Positions 1-8,609 of a DNA stretch of 64,000 nucleotides are shown one piece after another. The position numbers and the translations under genes are program-made. The stretch lies in assembly GCF_002102475.1 (NCBI RefSeq), contig NZ_MSQD01000009.1, forward strand, positions 62,001 through 126,000, read 5' to 3'. The notes under the pieces are model-generated. The model worked only from the letters and a program-made list of their open reading frames with translations. It did no database searches and was not told where the DNA came from. Within the stretch, counting starts at the first letter, position 1. Each line of letters starts with the position of its first letter. This stretch comes from Thermoanaerobacterium sp. PSU-2 (GTDB taxonomy: Bacteria; Bacillota; Thermoanaerobacteria; Thermoanaerobacterales; Thermoanaerobacteraceae).

Positions 1-500
1 CTTTTCCTCTTATAATGCTTGTTGTCGCACCATTAAGTGGCATTTTATCTGATAGATATGGAGCACAAATTTTATCTACTATTGGCGCTTTGATTACAGC
101 CGTTGCACTTTTCTCTATGTCAACGCTGACATTACATTCATCGATGGCATCAATAATGTTAAGATTAGGTATTTTCGGCGTTGGCAACGGAATCTTCCAA
201 ACGCCTAACAACAGCTCTATAATGGGCAGTGTATCAAGAAATAGACTCGGCATCGCATCTGCCTTCTTAGCCACAATGAGAAATGCAGGAATGGTTCTCG
301 GTATAGCAATGGGAAGTGCAATATTTACCAACAGGCAGATGTTTTATGAATCAATAAAAATAAACAATAGCAGTGCGTTTTTATTTGGATTGAGAGACGC
401 ATATATAGTAGCAGGAATATTTTCCATAATCTGTGCATTAACATCCCTTGTTAGGGATAAAATTAATAAAAAGAATAATTTAGAAAAGGATGGAATGTAA
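1..500 (+). CDS. MFS multidrug-type transporter, C-terminal part (DHA2-like), cut by window start
   Basis: This is the C-terminal part of a proton-driven major facilitator in the cytoplasmic membrane. The frame is open to the first base, so the gene begins outside the window; an internal ATG at 15 is not a likely start. The segment contains the loop motif GILSDRYGA (MFS motif A type, G-x-L-x-D-R-x-G) and hydrophobic helices. The stretch NSSIMGSV followed by GIASAFLATMRNAGMVLG is typical of the 14-helix EmrB/QacA (DHA2) drug exporter group. It ends in a basic tail, and its stop codon directly abuts the ATG of ndk, so the two are probably cotranscribed. Substrate is unknown. Confidence 0.85.
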   Translation, partial: FPLIMLVVAPLSGILSDRYGAQILSTIGALITAVALFSMSTLTLHSSMASIMLRLGIFGVGNGIFQTPNNSSIMGSVSRNRLGIASAFLATMRNAGMVLGIAMGSAIFTNRQMFYESIKINNSSAFLFGLRDAYIVAGIFSIICALTSLVRDKINKKNNLEKDGM

Positions 501-917
501 ATGGAAAAGACATTTGCTATGGTAAAGCCAGACGGTGTAAAGCGCGGGCTCATAGGCGAGATATTAAAAAGGTACGAAAGCAAAGGACTTAATCTTGTGG
601 CTGCAAAAGTTATATGGCCTTCTTTGGAACTCCTTCAAAAGCACTATGAGGAGCACAAAGACAAACCATTTTATGCTGACTTAATTCAATATATGATGTC
701 TGGACCTGTCTTCGCCATGGTCTTAGAAGGTGATAATGCTGTTAAAATAGTAAGGCTCTTAAACGGTCCTACAAAAATTGAAGATGCTCAACCAGGTACA
801 ATACGAGGGGATTTTTGCACAAATACGACATTCAATATAGTGCACGGCTCTGACAGCTTAGAAAGTGCAAAAAGAGAAATACTTTTATGGTTTCCAGAAT
901 ACGCGAATAAAATTTAG
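501..917 (+). CDS. ndk: Nucleoside diphosphate kinase
   Basis: It transfers the gamma phosphate of ATP to nucleoside diphosphates in the cytoplasm through a phosphohistidine intermediate. The 138-residue length fits the family (about 130-150). The active-site histidine is H115 in NIVHGSDS, with the conserved N-terminal lysine in MVKPDGV and the RGDF segment nearby. The start ATG follows the TAA of the upstream transporter with no gap, so translation is probably coupled to it. Nothing unusual is seen. Confidence 0.97.
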   Translation: MEKTFAMVKPDGVKRGLIGEILKRYESKGLNLVAAKVIWPSLELLQKHYEEHKDKPFYADLIQYMMSGPVFAMVLEGDNAVKIVRLLNGPTKIEDAQPGTIRGDFCTNTTFNIVHGSDSLESAKREILLWFPEYANKI

Positions 918-968
918 GACAAGTAAATAAACTCTAATAGAAGAAAAATTCTATTGGAGGAGTATTCA

Positions 969-1301
969 ATGATCAAAGTATACAGCAAAACCAACAAGTA
1001 TGGAATCATATATGGAAAGATAGACGACTACAATTGGTATGCTTTAGTGCAAGCTGATGTCGTCGATTACGGAATAAATCCGGAGACATTGTCAAAAGGT
1101 GCTGGAAGGGTTTCAAGGCTTTTTATATACAAAGACATTGAAAGAGATGAATTAAATCAAAGCACAATATCAAAATCCATCATTGCAGACTACAGGCATA
1201 AATGGAATTTCATAAATGACGATAAGAAAGACGTAGTAAAAAAACTTGTAAACTACTTAGAACTTAGATATTCTTTGAAAGTTTTAAAAGAGGCGAAGTA
1301 A
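969..1301 (+). CDS. Small uncharacterised protein, 110 aa
   Basis: I do not recognise a named family. The protein is hydrophilic and mixed-charge, without membrane segments or cysteine motifs, and is probably cytoplasmic. The start is set at ATG 969 because GGAGGA at 956-961 lies 7 bases upstream; an in-frame TTG at 954 would overlap that site. The last codons lie in the left arm of the terminator shared with the convergent ATPase gene, so both proteins end in Glu-Ala-Lys. It follows ndk at about 50 bases and may be in that transcript. Confidence 0.75.
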   Translation: MIKVYSKTNKYGIIYGKIDDYNWYALVQADVVDYGINPETLSKGAGRVSRLFIYKDIERDELNQSTISKSIIADYRHKWNFINDDKKDVVKKLVNYLELRYSLKVLKEAK

Positions 1302-1320
1302 CTTACTTCGCCTCTTTTTT
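1286..1320. terminator. Bidirectional terminator between convergent genes
   Basis: A 15-bp perfect inverted repeat (1286-1300 and 1304-1318) with a 3-base loop is flanked by A-run and T-run, so it can act on both strands. It overlaps the final codons of both convergent genes. Confidence 0.9.
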
Positions 1321-4002
1321 AGGAAGTACAAAGGCAGTATACAGATTATTAAAGACAAATTCTATAGATGAAAAAAATACTACTACCAACCAATCAAACC
1401 AAGTCAAAGGTACAGTCCTAAAAACAGCGCTTAAAAATGGTATGTATATAGTTGAGAGAAAAAGCAAGAATGATGCAGTAACTGCAACTACTAAATATTT
1501 GTTAGTAAATAAGCCTAACTCAAATATCAAATGCCTCTCTGATCTACATTCAAACGAATGTATAAGCTCTACCATGACTAAAGTTGAAAACGCAATCGTT
1601 CTTGCTCTGTCCAATGTGCCGTAAGTCAATGCAAATATGTACGATGACAAGGTGCAAACAGCCATTAAAGTTCCAACGATGCCTATTCTTATTCCAAGGC
1701 CGTTTGCAAAGATGCTTTCATCTGCCTTTCTCGGTTTTAAATTCATTATGTCTTTATCAGCAGGATCAAGCCCCAACGCTAATGCGGGTAGCCCGTCTGT
1801 CACAAGATTTACCATCAAAATTTGTATAGGAACAAGCGGAAGCTCTAAAGATGACAAAGCAGCTAAAAACATCGTTATTACTTCTCCAATGTTGCATGAT
1901 AATAAATATCTTATAAATTTTCTTATGTTGTCGTATATAATCCTCCCTTCTTCAATCGCCGCTACAATGGTAGCAAAATTGTCATCAGTCAAAATCATAG
2001 AAGACGCCTCTTTCGCTACATCTGTACCGCTTTTCCCCATAGAAATGCCAATATCAGCCTCTTTAATGGCAGGTGCATCATTTACACCATCGCCAGTCAT
2101 GGCTACAACATATCCCCTGCTTTTTAAAGCTCTTACAATCCTCAATTTATGTTTTGGAGAAACTCTCGCGTAAACAGTCGTATTCTCTACTGCTTCATTA
2201 AGTTTCTTATCATCTAATCTATCTATCTCCTCTCCTGTCATGATGTTATCAGTTTTTGAGTGTATATTTAATTCATCTGCAATAGCTGCAGCAGTTAACT
2301 TATGATCTCCTGTTATCATTATAGGTTTAATGCCTGCCAATTTACATTTTAATACAGCATCGTATGCTTCTCTTCTGGGCGGATCTATCATTCCTTCCAA
2401 TCCGACAAAGACCAAATCCCTCTCAATAACTGATGGATCACTGTATCTAACTCCTTTAGGAAGCCTCCTATAGGCAAATGCCAACACCCTAAGAGCATCC
2501 TTACTGAACTTTTCATTCGCCTCAAGTATTTTCTTTTTTTCAAAAGAGCTGAGTGGAACCTCCCTTCCATCCCTTAAAACCTTAGTGCATAGTTCGACTA
2601 CAACATCTGGGGCACCCTTCGTAAATGCATACATCAAGCCATTTTCCTCAACTACGACGCTCATCCTTTTTCTGTCTGAATCAAATGGAATTTCTTCAAT
2701 TCGTTTCATCTTTTTTTCTACGTATTCTTTAGATACACCTCCCAAAATTGAGGCATACATAATAGCAGCTTCTGTAGGATCACCAACGTATTTAACATCT
2801 TCTACAACTTCATTTCTTACTTTGATCTTTTCTATTTTTACATCTGCATTATTACACATATATCCTATTTCTAGTAGCCTTTTTAATGCGGGATCGTAAA
2901 TAGGCTCTACTTTTCTACCATTTATTGTAAATTTAACGTTGTTTGACTTTCCTTCAATTTCTACAACACCATCATTTACAAAAATCTTTTTAACTGTCAT
3001 TTTGTTTTCCGTTAAAGTGCCTGTTTTATCAGTGCAGATGACATTTGTACATCCAAGGGTCTCTACAGCCGGAAGTTTCCTGACAATCGCATTTCGCTTT
3101 AACATTCTTTGAACTCCTATTGCAAGGGACACTGTAACAACGGCAGGAAGACCTTCAGGTATGGCAGCTACTGCAAGACTGACTCCAGACAAAAACATGT
3201 AATAGATAGATTCGCCTCTAATGATTCCCATAACTACCACAAGAGCGCAAATTAATAAAGAACCTGTTACAAGGATCTTCCCTAATTTATCAAGCCTTCT
3301 TTGAAGTGGCGTCATACTGTCGTCAATATCCTTAATCATCCCTGCAATTTTGCCCATTTCAGTCCTCATGCCTACATCAACAACTAAAGCTTTGCAGCGT
3401 CCGCTTGTGACTACAGTACCCATGTATATAAAGCTATTTTTTGGCGCCACCTTCCTGTTTCCTATTTCGACAGGTTCTTTTGTTACAGGAATAGACTCAC
3501 CTGTTAAAATAGATTCATCAAGCCTTAAGTTATAAGCTTCAAATACGATAGCATCTGCTGGTACTTTATCTCCTGCTTCAAGCAATATTACATCATCGAC
3601 TGTTATCTCTTCTGAAGGTATTTCTTTTACAGCACCATCCCTTAAAACCTTTGAAGATGGTGCAGAAAGTTTTTTCAGAGCATCCAGCGACTGTTCGGTC
3701 CTGTATTCTTGCACAAAACCAAGAATTGCGTTAAGGATTATAATAACCGTAATCGTCACAGCATCGGCTATTTCTCCCATTAGAGCAGAAATCAACGTTG
3801 CAACTAACAAAACCATTACAATAAAATCTTTAAATTGATCTAAAAAAATATCAAAAGCAGTCAATTTTCTACCTTCATCAAGAACATTAAGACCGTATTT
3901 TAATAATCTCTTACGTGCTTCTTGTTCGCTTAACCCATTTTTGATAAATTCATTATTAAAGAAGTAAATTGTACTATTTTCTGGTTTTTTTGTCTGAAAC
4001 AT
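1303..4002 (-). CDS. P-type cation-transporting ATPase, Ca2+ type
   Basis: It is a membrane ATPase that expels cations, most likely Ca2+. In order it shows an N-terminal cation-ATPase domain (LSEQEARKRLLKYG), a TGES actuator loop near residues 167-170, the membrane motif AAIPEGLPA that marks the SERCA/PMCA-like group, the phosphorylation site DKTGTLT with Asp325, MITGD, and the hinge TGDGVNDAPA. A six-helix C-terminal domain follows. Length is about 899 aa, normal for bacterial PMR1-type pumps. ATG 4002 is preferred because AAAGGGGG lies just upstream; the open frame runs 20 codons further without such a site. The upstream gene ends in a hairpin only about 30 bases away, so transcription may depend on readthrough. 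Confidence 0.93.
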   Translation of the reverse strand: MFQTKKPENSTIYFFNNEFIKNGLSEQEARKRLLKYGLNVLDEGRKLTAFDIFLDQFKDFIVMVLLVATLISALMGEIADAVTITVIIILNAILGFVQEYRTEQSLDALKKLSAPSSKVLRDGAVKEIPSEEITVDDVILLEAGDKVPADAIVFEAYNLRLDESILTGESIPVTKEPVEIGNRKVAPKNSFIYMGTVVTSGRCKALVVDVGMRTEMGKIAGMIKDIDDSMTPLQRRLDKLGKILVTGSLLICALVVVMGIIRGESIYYMFLSGVSLAVAAIPEGLPAVVTVSLAIGVQRMLKRNAIVRKLPAVETLGCTNVICTDKTGTLTENKMTVKKIFVNDGVVEIEGKSNNVKFTINGRKVEPIYDPALKRLLEIGYMCNNADVKIEKIKVRNEVVEDVKYVGDPTEAAIMYASILGGVSKEYVEKKMKRIEEIPFDSDRKRMSVVVEENGLMYAFTKGAPDVVVELCTKVLRDGREVPLSSFEKKKILEANEKFSKDALRVLAFAYRRLPKGVRYSDPSVIERDLVFVGLEGMIDPPRREAYDAVLKCKLAGIKPIMITGDHKLTAAAIADELNIHSKTDNIMTGEEIDRLDDKKLNEAVENTTVYARVSPKHKLRIVRALKSRGYVVAMTGDGVNDAPAIKEADIGISMGKSGTDVAKEASSMILTDDNFATIVAAIEEGRIIYDNIRKFIRYLLSCNIGEVITMFLAALSSLELPLVPIQILMVNLVTDGLPALALGLDPADKDIMNLKPRKADESIFANGLGIRIGIVGTLMAVCTLSSYIFALTYGTLDRARTIAFSTLVMVELIHSFECRSERHLIFELGLFTNKYLVVAVTASFLLFLSTIYIPFLSAVFRTVPLTWFDWLVVVFFSSIEFVFNNLYTAFVLPKKEAK

Positions 4003-4034
4003 TTGTATCCCCCTTTGTACATTTCTCCTCATAT

Positions 4035-4076
4035 AAAAATATGAGGTCACATGTAAAAACATGACCTCATATTTTT
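4035..4076 (-). terminator. Intrinsic terminator after the DUF2225 gene
   Basis: A 15-bp inverted repeat (4035-4049 and 4062-4076) with a 12-base loop ends in a T-rich tract on the minus strand. The stem contains the DUF2225 stop codon and lies only about 30 bases before the ATPase start, so it may act as an attenuator for the pump. Confidence 0.75.
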
Positions 4077-4720
4077 AGGCTTTGCCATTCATCTCTTGCA
4101 AAATCAACTATCATAGAATAATTGCTTCTCAATGGATGATTTATTACCTTGTTAAACCATTTTAGAGCTTCATCTCTATTGCCTAATATCTTGTTTAACT
4201 CACCTATCAAATATATAAGCTGTATCTCGCCTTCAAATGAATCATTTCCTTCATATGCTTTCTCATATTTGTCTAATGAAATCTTTAAGAACTTTATTTT
4301 ATTTGCAGTATCTCCTAATATGTCGTATATCCAACTTATCCTCAAGCATGTCTTAGCAAACATTATATCTTTATCGTTTTTTATCTCTGAACAATATAAA
4401 GACAAAAGATACGATTCTAAAGCTTTTTTAGGAGTCCTTTCACCAGAAAACTTTCTTTTCGTCCAATTTGTAGTGATTCTTGAAAGAACCTCCTTTCTAC
4501 TTTCTTCATTAATATTGTTAAAAGACTCGTTTAATGCAGCATAACCGCAATTGGGACATACAATAGGATCATAAAAAAAAGGCTCTATTCCTTCATATTT
4601 TGTATACAGATCCTTTCTGATTTCCACAACTCTTAAATGAGACATTCTAACTTTAGTATAAGTAAATTCTCTGCCACAAACTGGGCATTTTGTCTTTGCA
4701 TCGTACAAAAAAGAGTTCAT
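4067..4720 (-). CDS. DUF2225 zinc-ribbon/TPR-like protein
   Basis: The N-terminus carries two CxxC pairs (CPVCGREF and CPNCGYAAL) that should bind one zinc ion. The rest is helical and TPR-like (SLDKYEKAYEG, ALKWFNKVINHP). This matches the DUF2225 family of Firmicutes, whose function is not established. The 218-aa length fits. The ATG at 4720 has AGGAG 9 bases upstream; the longer open frame (to 4789) lacks a site. The protein is probably cytoplasmic. Confidence 0.85.
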   Translation of the reverse strand: MNSFLYDAKTKCPVCGREFTYTKVRMSHLRVVEIRKDLYTKYEGIEPFFYDPIVCPNCGYAALNESFNNINEESRKEVLSRITTNWTKRKFSGERTPKKALESYLLSLYCSEIKNDKDIMFAKTCLRISWIYDILGDTANKIKFLKISLDKYEKAYEGNDSFEGEIQLIYLIGELNKILGNRDEALKWFNKVINHPLRSNYSMIVDFARDEWQSLKI

Positions 4721-4817
4721 GTTTTCACTCCTGTCTATAAAGTCTGCAGCAACACTATTTATCCAATATATATTTCGAAACACAAGCAAAAAACATTAGC
4801 AAAATAGCTCATTTACA

Positions 4818-5867
4818 TCATTTTTTCTTAATCAAACCATACGTTATCCCAATCAGCATCACAATTCCAGCATAACCTGCAATCGGATATATATAGTGTA
4901 CTAATTTTGAAAATCCAAATCCGCTTAATATCAGTCCTACACCACCTGTAATGATTGTACAGACTTTATACAATATGCTTCTGGTATCAGTCAATCTTGC
5001 CACAAAACCATAAAGATTTCCAACAGCAGTCGTATAAATTTCTGCAATCAAAATAAAACTGTATATTAGCTTTAGCAACGTTGAAAACTTTCCGGCGATA
5101 TAAAGCATAGGTATTTGATAATTTGAAACTTTAGGCATGTTCAAAAGAATGGCCACCAAGATCATCGTAGCACCGGCCCACAAGCCTAAACCTCCAAATA
5201 AAGCACCTAATTTTAAATCCGATTTATTCGTTGTTTGATTCCCAAGAGGTGCTAATATCGCTACAGACATCAATAAATTATATGAAGCGTAGATAACCCC
5301 TGATATAAAAAAATTTTTAACTGCTGCATCAAATGGCATTGATATACGACTTAACACAAAAATATCTGGTGTATAAAAAAGAGCTAATGCACTTATCAAA
5401 AATACTCCCAGCAATAAAATCGGCACCACAAAAGAAATAGCAGAAATAACACCTGCTATTCCTGTCAACACTGTCATAACAGATATCACAGCCATCAAAA
5501 CAGCTCCAAACTGAGATGGTAGCCCAAACTGTTCTTTAAAAATCGCTGCCGTACCTGCCAGCATTGCCGTAAAAGCTCCAAATAAAAAAAATATGATTAC
5601 ATAATCCATTATTTTGCCAAAAAAAGGGCCTCCAACATCCATAATAACCTCATAATGTGAAGAAGCATTAAGCCTATTGCCCAATAATAAAATAAAATAC
5701 CCATATACGATAAACATAATGGCTGCGGCAAAAAGACCCACGAATCCTTTAACACCGTGGTATCCAAAGAATTGCAGTACTTCCTGTCCAGACGCAAATC
5801 CAGCCCCCACCACAGTACCTATATATGTTGCAGCAATTGAAAATACCGACAATCCTTTATTCTTCAA
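4818..5867 (-). CDS. YkvI-family membrane protein (putative transporter)
   Basis: This 349-aa integral membrane protein has about ten hydrophobic segments. The opening AATYIGTVVGAGFASGQEVLQFF carries the glycine-rich first-helix pattern of the APC/LeuT fold, and the family is COG3949 (YkvI), related to amino-acid permeases. Its substrate is unknown. The start is an unusual TTG at 5867, chosen because a perfect AGGAGG (5875-5880) lies 7 bases upstream and no ATG is in range. The gene is apparently monocistronic. Confidence 0.85.
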   Translation of the reverse strand: MKNKGLSVFSIAATYIGTVVGAGFASGQEVLQFFGYHGVKGFVGLFAAAIMFIVYGYFILLLGNRLNASSHYEVIMDVGGPFFGKIMDYVIIFFLFGAFTAMLAGTAAIFKEQFGLPSQFGAVLMAVISVMTVLTGIAGVISAISFVVPILLLGVFLISALALFYTPDIFVLSRISMPFDAAVKNFFISGVIYASYNLLMSVAILAPLGNQTTNKSDLKLGALFGGLGLWAGATMILVAILLNMPKVSNYQIPMLYIAGKFSTLLKLIYSFILIAEIYTTAVGNLYGFVARLTDTRSILYKVCTIITGGVGLILSGFGFSKLVHYIYPIAGYAGIVMLIGITYGLIKKK

Positions 5868-5972
5868 GATTGCGCCTCCTAAACGCTTTTTTAATAATAT
5901 ATATATTCTCCTAAACGATTTTTATTTATAATCACTTTTAATATTATGAAACTCTCTATAAAATCTTTCAAT

Positions 5973-6015
5973 AACAATAAAAATCCCATCTTAACAAAGC
6001 GGGATTTTTATTGTT
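5973..6015 (-). terminator. Terminator of the loaP-galU-wzz operon
   Basis: A 15-bp perfect inverted repeat (5973-5987, 6001-6015) lies 8 bases past the Wzz-like stop codon. T-rich flanks are present on both strands. Confidence 0.85.
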
Positions 6016-6023
6016 TAACTCTA

Positions 6024-6962
6024 TTATTTTTTTTCAACTTTGGCACTGGTACTTTTCCAATATTCTGCAAAAAATACCACAAACACACTTACCATAAGAC
6101 CTAATATAAAGGCAATTGCTATATTTAATGATTTCTTCGGCGATACAGGTTTATCAGGAACGATGGCTTTTGATGTAACCATTATGCCTTGCTCACCTAA
6201 GTTAGATGCTTTTACAAGTTGAAGCATGTTGTACTTTTCCAGCATTATATCTCTTGTATTCTTTAAAAGATTCAATTTAGTTTGATTTTGTTCATATTCA
6301 GTCTTGTTTGCTGGATTTATAATGTTTAATTCATTTGTGGCCGCTTCGATCTTTGAATTTTGAAGATTTATGAGGTTCTCTATCGTGGCTATAAGTTTAT
6401 CTGTCTGCCTATTGTTTCTTGATACTATGTAAGATTTAAAATTTGCTGCAATAGCATCAGCTATTTTAGCCGCTAATTTGGGATCTTTCTCTTTTACAGT
6501 AATTGTTATTAAATTAGTGTTATCAATTGTTTGCACGTCAATTTCATTTTTGAAATTATCAAGCGTGTATCTTTTAGGGTCAAGCTTTAATTGTTTAATC
6601 GTGTTTAACAATACTTGTGGATTCGTGACCTCTTCTTTATATGTATTTACTGTCATATCTTGATACTTTAAAATAGAAGATAATAAATACGACAAATCTT
6701 TATCCGCCGTATCGCTTTGTATCATTGACCCATCACTGCTATTTTGATTAGGCAAAACAACTGTTGTATTTGAACCAAAAAATCCTGTCTGTGGCGTTAT
6801 ATCTGACACACTTAAAGTCGTAGTTGCTTCATAAGTTGGTTTTATCACAAAAAAGCTCAATAAACCAGCTATCAATACAGATACAATAGTTATCAAAGCG
6901 ATAGTCTTTCGCCATTTCCATATAATCTCCAATAATTCTCTCAAAGAAATTTCTTCTTCCAT
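6024..6962 (-). CDS. Wzz-like polysaccharide chain-length determinant / co-polymerase
   Basis: The protein is a two-helix membrane protein of the Wzz/CapA type that sets polymer length in surface-polysaccharide export. Helix 1 is near residues 19-39 (IALITIVSVLIAGLLSFFVI) and helix 2 near 285-305, enclosing a large extracytoplasmic domain with a coiled-coil stretch (about 200-250). A Pro-rich segment (DKPVSPKKS) precedes helix 2, as in the family. No fused or adjacent BY-kinase is present. The gene starts 22 bases after galU with AGGAGG before ATG 6962. No glycosyltransferases follow; a terminator does. Confidence 0.88.
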   Translation of the reverse strand: MEEEISLRELLEIIWKWRKTIALITIVSVLIAGLLSFFVIKPTYEATTTLSVSDITPQTGFFGSNTTVVLPNQNSSDGSMIQSDTADKDLSYLLSSILKYQDMTVNTYKEEVTNPQVLLNTIKQLKLDPKRYTLDNFKNEIDVQTIDNTNLITITVKEKDPKLAAKIADAIAANFKSYIVSRNNRQTDKLIATIENLINLQNSKIEAATNELNIINPANKTEYEQNQTKLNLLKNTRDIMLEKYNMLQLVKASNLGEQGIMVTSKAIVPDKPVSPKKSLNIAIAFILGLMVSVFVVFFAEYWKSTSAKVEKK

Positions 6963-6984
6963 CTTATTCCTCCTATATTGTTAT

Positions 6985-7881
6985 TTATTTTTCACTGTGT
7001 GTAGCTACCTCTTCGGCAATAGCTGCAATTTCTTTCAAGTATTTTCTAAATTCATCTTTCAAATCATCTCTCTTTAAGGCGTACTCTACCGTCGCTTTCA
7101 AGTACCCCATCTTATCTCCCACATCATACCTCTTACCTTCAAAATTATATGCATATATGGCTTCATACTCCAATAACACTTTAAGCGCATCAGTAAGCTG
7201 TATCTCTCCACCTGCTCCAGGCTTTACATCTTTCAATATTTCAAATATCCTTGGCGATATTATGTACCTTCCTAATATCGCCATGTTTGATGGCGCTTCA
7301 TCTATTCTTGGCTTCTCTATAAGGTTGTTTACTCTATACAGCCTATCGTCAATCATATTGGCATCTACTATGCCGTATTTGTCTACTTCACTCTTTGGCA
7401 CTTCTTGTACGCCTATTATAGAGCAGTTGTACCTTTCGTATTGTTCTATCATCTGTTTTAATACGGGTACTTCTGCATCAACTATGTCATCACCTAATAA
7501 AACTGCAAATGGCTCATCTCCTACAAATGCTCTGGCACAGTAAATAGCATGGCCTAATCCCTTTGGCTCTTTCTGCCTTATATAATGTATGTCAACCATA
7601 TTTGTTATGTCTTCAACGAGGCTTAAAAGATTTTCTTTGCCTTTCTTCTTAAGCTCCAATTCCAATTCTATCGATTTGTCAAAATGGTCTTCTATCGCTC
7701 TTTTGTTTCTTCCTGTTATTATGAGTATATCCTCTATGCCTGAGTTTACAGCTTCTTCAACTATATACTGAATCGTAGGCTTGTCTACTATTGGCAGCAT
7801 TTCCTTTGGCTGTGCTTTTGTTGCAGGCAAAAACCTTGTCCCAAGTCCTGCCGCAGGTATTATAGCTTTTCTTATTTTCAT
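6985..7881 (-). CDS. galU: UTP--glucose-1-phosphate uridylyltransferase
   Basis: It makes UDP-glucose from UTP and glucose-1-phosphate for surface polysaccharide or glycolipid synthesis in the cytoplasm. The N-terminal nucleotide-binding signature [21 protein letters not shown] is complete. [13 protein letters not shown], the acceptor motif [10 protein letters not shown], and [16 protein letters not shown] near the C-terminus are typical. Length 298 aa is normal. GGAGG precedes ATG 7881, and the gene starts 18 bases after loaP, in one operon with it. The nearby PMM/PGM gene could supply glucose-1-phosphate. Confidence 0.96.
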   Translation of the reverse strand: MKIRKAIIPAAGLGTRFLPATKAQPKEMLPIVDKPTIQYIVEEAVNSGIEDILIITGRNKRAIEDHFDKSIELELELKKKGKENLLSLVEDITNMVDIHYIRQKEPKGLGHAIYCARAFVGDEPFAVLLGDDIVDAEVPVLKQMIEQYERYNCSIIGVQEVPKSEVDKYGIVDANMIDDRLYRVNNLIEKPRIDEAPSNMAILGRYIISPRIFEILKDVKPGAGGEIQLTDALKVLLEYEAIYAYNFEGKRYDVGDKMGYLKATVEYALKRDDLKDEFRKYLKEIAAIAEEVATHSEK

Positions 7882-7899
7882 GCGTATTCCTCCATCACA

Positions 7900-8511
7900 T
7901 CACGAAACTTCTGATAGCTTATCTTCGTTTTTATCTAAATTTTCCACAATTCGGATGCCTAAATCAACCAGGTTGACATTTCCAGATACATTTAGCCTAA
8001 CTTTTACCCTTCCTTTCCGTTTGTCGATTTTTTCGATAAGACCTTCAAACCCTTTAAGCGGTCCATCGATGATTTTTACCTTTCCGCCTACTTTTATGCC
8101 TGTCGAAAATCCGACTATATCGGAGTCTCCTATAAGTGCCAGTATGATATTTATTTCTTCTTCTCTTACCTCAGCAGGCTCAATCCCATCTTTTAAAAAT
8201 TTTAAAAAGCGAGGTAATCTTTTAATATCATTGTAAAGTTCGTGGCTCATGCACGTCTTTATAAATACGTAACCTGGAAATAAAAACTTTATTTTCTCTA
8301 CACGGTTCTTGCCTTTTCTTTCAATTATTGCCCTTTTAGGTATCAACACTCTAATAGATTTTCTTTTCAATTTACAAAATAGCAATTCAATCAACCTTTT
8401 TACTTTCAGTTCATCTCCCGTTCTAGTATATATAACATACCATTTTTCATCATCTTCCACATATGCTGCCTCCTTTTGATGTGTTTTTAAGATGTATTCG
8501 ACATGAGACAT
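7900..8511 (-). CDS. loaP: LoaP-type specialised NusG paralogue (transcription antiterminator)
   Basis: The protein has a NusG N-terminal domain (KWYVIYTRTGDELKVKRLI; FLFPGYVFIKTCM) and a KOW domain near the C-terminus (VGGKVKIIDGPLKGFEGLIEKIDKRKGRVKV). At 203 aa with a divergent sequence and a place at the head of a polysaccharide operon, it fits LoaP/UpxY-like processive antiterminators rather than housekeeping NusG. Such proteins suppress terminators inside long exopolysaccharide operons. Here only galU and the Wzz-like gene follow before a strong terminator. The start ATG 8511 has an AGAAGGA site. The call is well supported at family level; the LoaP label is by context. Confidence 0.82.
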   Translation of the reverse strand: MSHVEYILKTHQKEAAYVEDDEKWYVIYTRTGDELKVKRLIELLFCKLKRKSIRVLIPKRAIIERKGKNRVEKIKFLFPGYVFIKTCMSHELYNDIKRLPRFLKFLKDGIEPAEVREEEINIILALIGDSDIVGFSTGIKVGGKVKIIDGPLKGFEGLIEKIDKRKGRVKVRLNVSGNVNLVDLGIRIVENLDKNEDKLSEVS

Positions 8512-8570
8512 TAAAAATCCTTCTTTAGTGACCGTTTACAACAAAAAAATCATAAAATTTTTCCAACACA

Positions 8571-8600
8571 AAAGGGACGTGATATTTTTCACAGTCCCTT
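8571..8600 (-). terminator. Terminator after the PMM/PGM gene
   Basis: The arms AAGGGAC/GTCCCTT enclose an inner TGTGA/ATCAC-like stem (a near match) and are followed on the minus strand by a T-rich tract. It separates the PMM/PGM gene from loaP. Confidence 0.75.
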
Positions 8601-8609
8601 CGTACATTT

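Noticed and set aside
954-968. TTG start for the small gene at 969
   Set aside because: The codon overlaps the GGAGGA site that serves the ATG at 969.
1637-2173. 178-aa plus-strand open frame inside the Ca2+ ATPase gene
   Set aside because: It is antisense to strongly conserved ATPase motifs, has no ribosome site and no family features.
7781-8236. 151-aa plus-strand open frame over galU/loaP
   Set aside because: Antisense shadow of two well-supported genes; no start signal.
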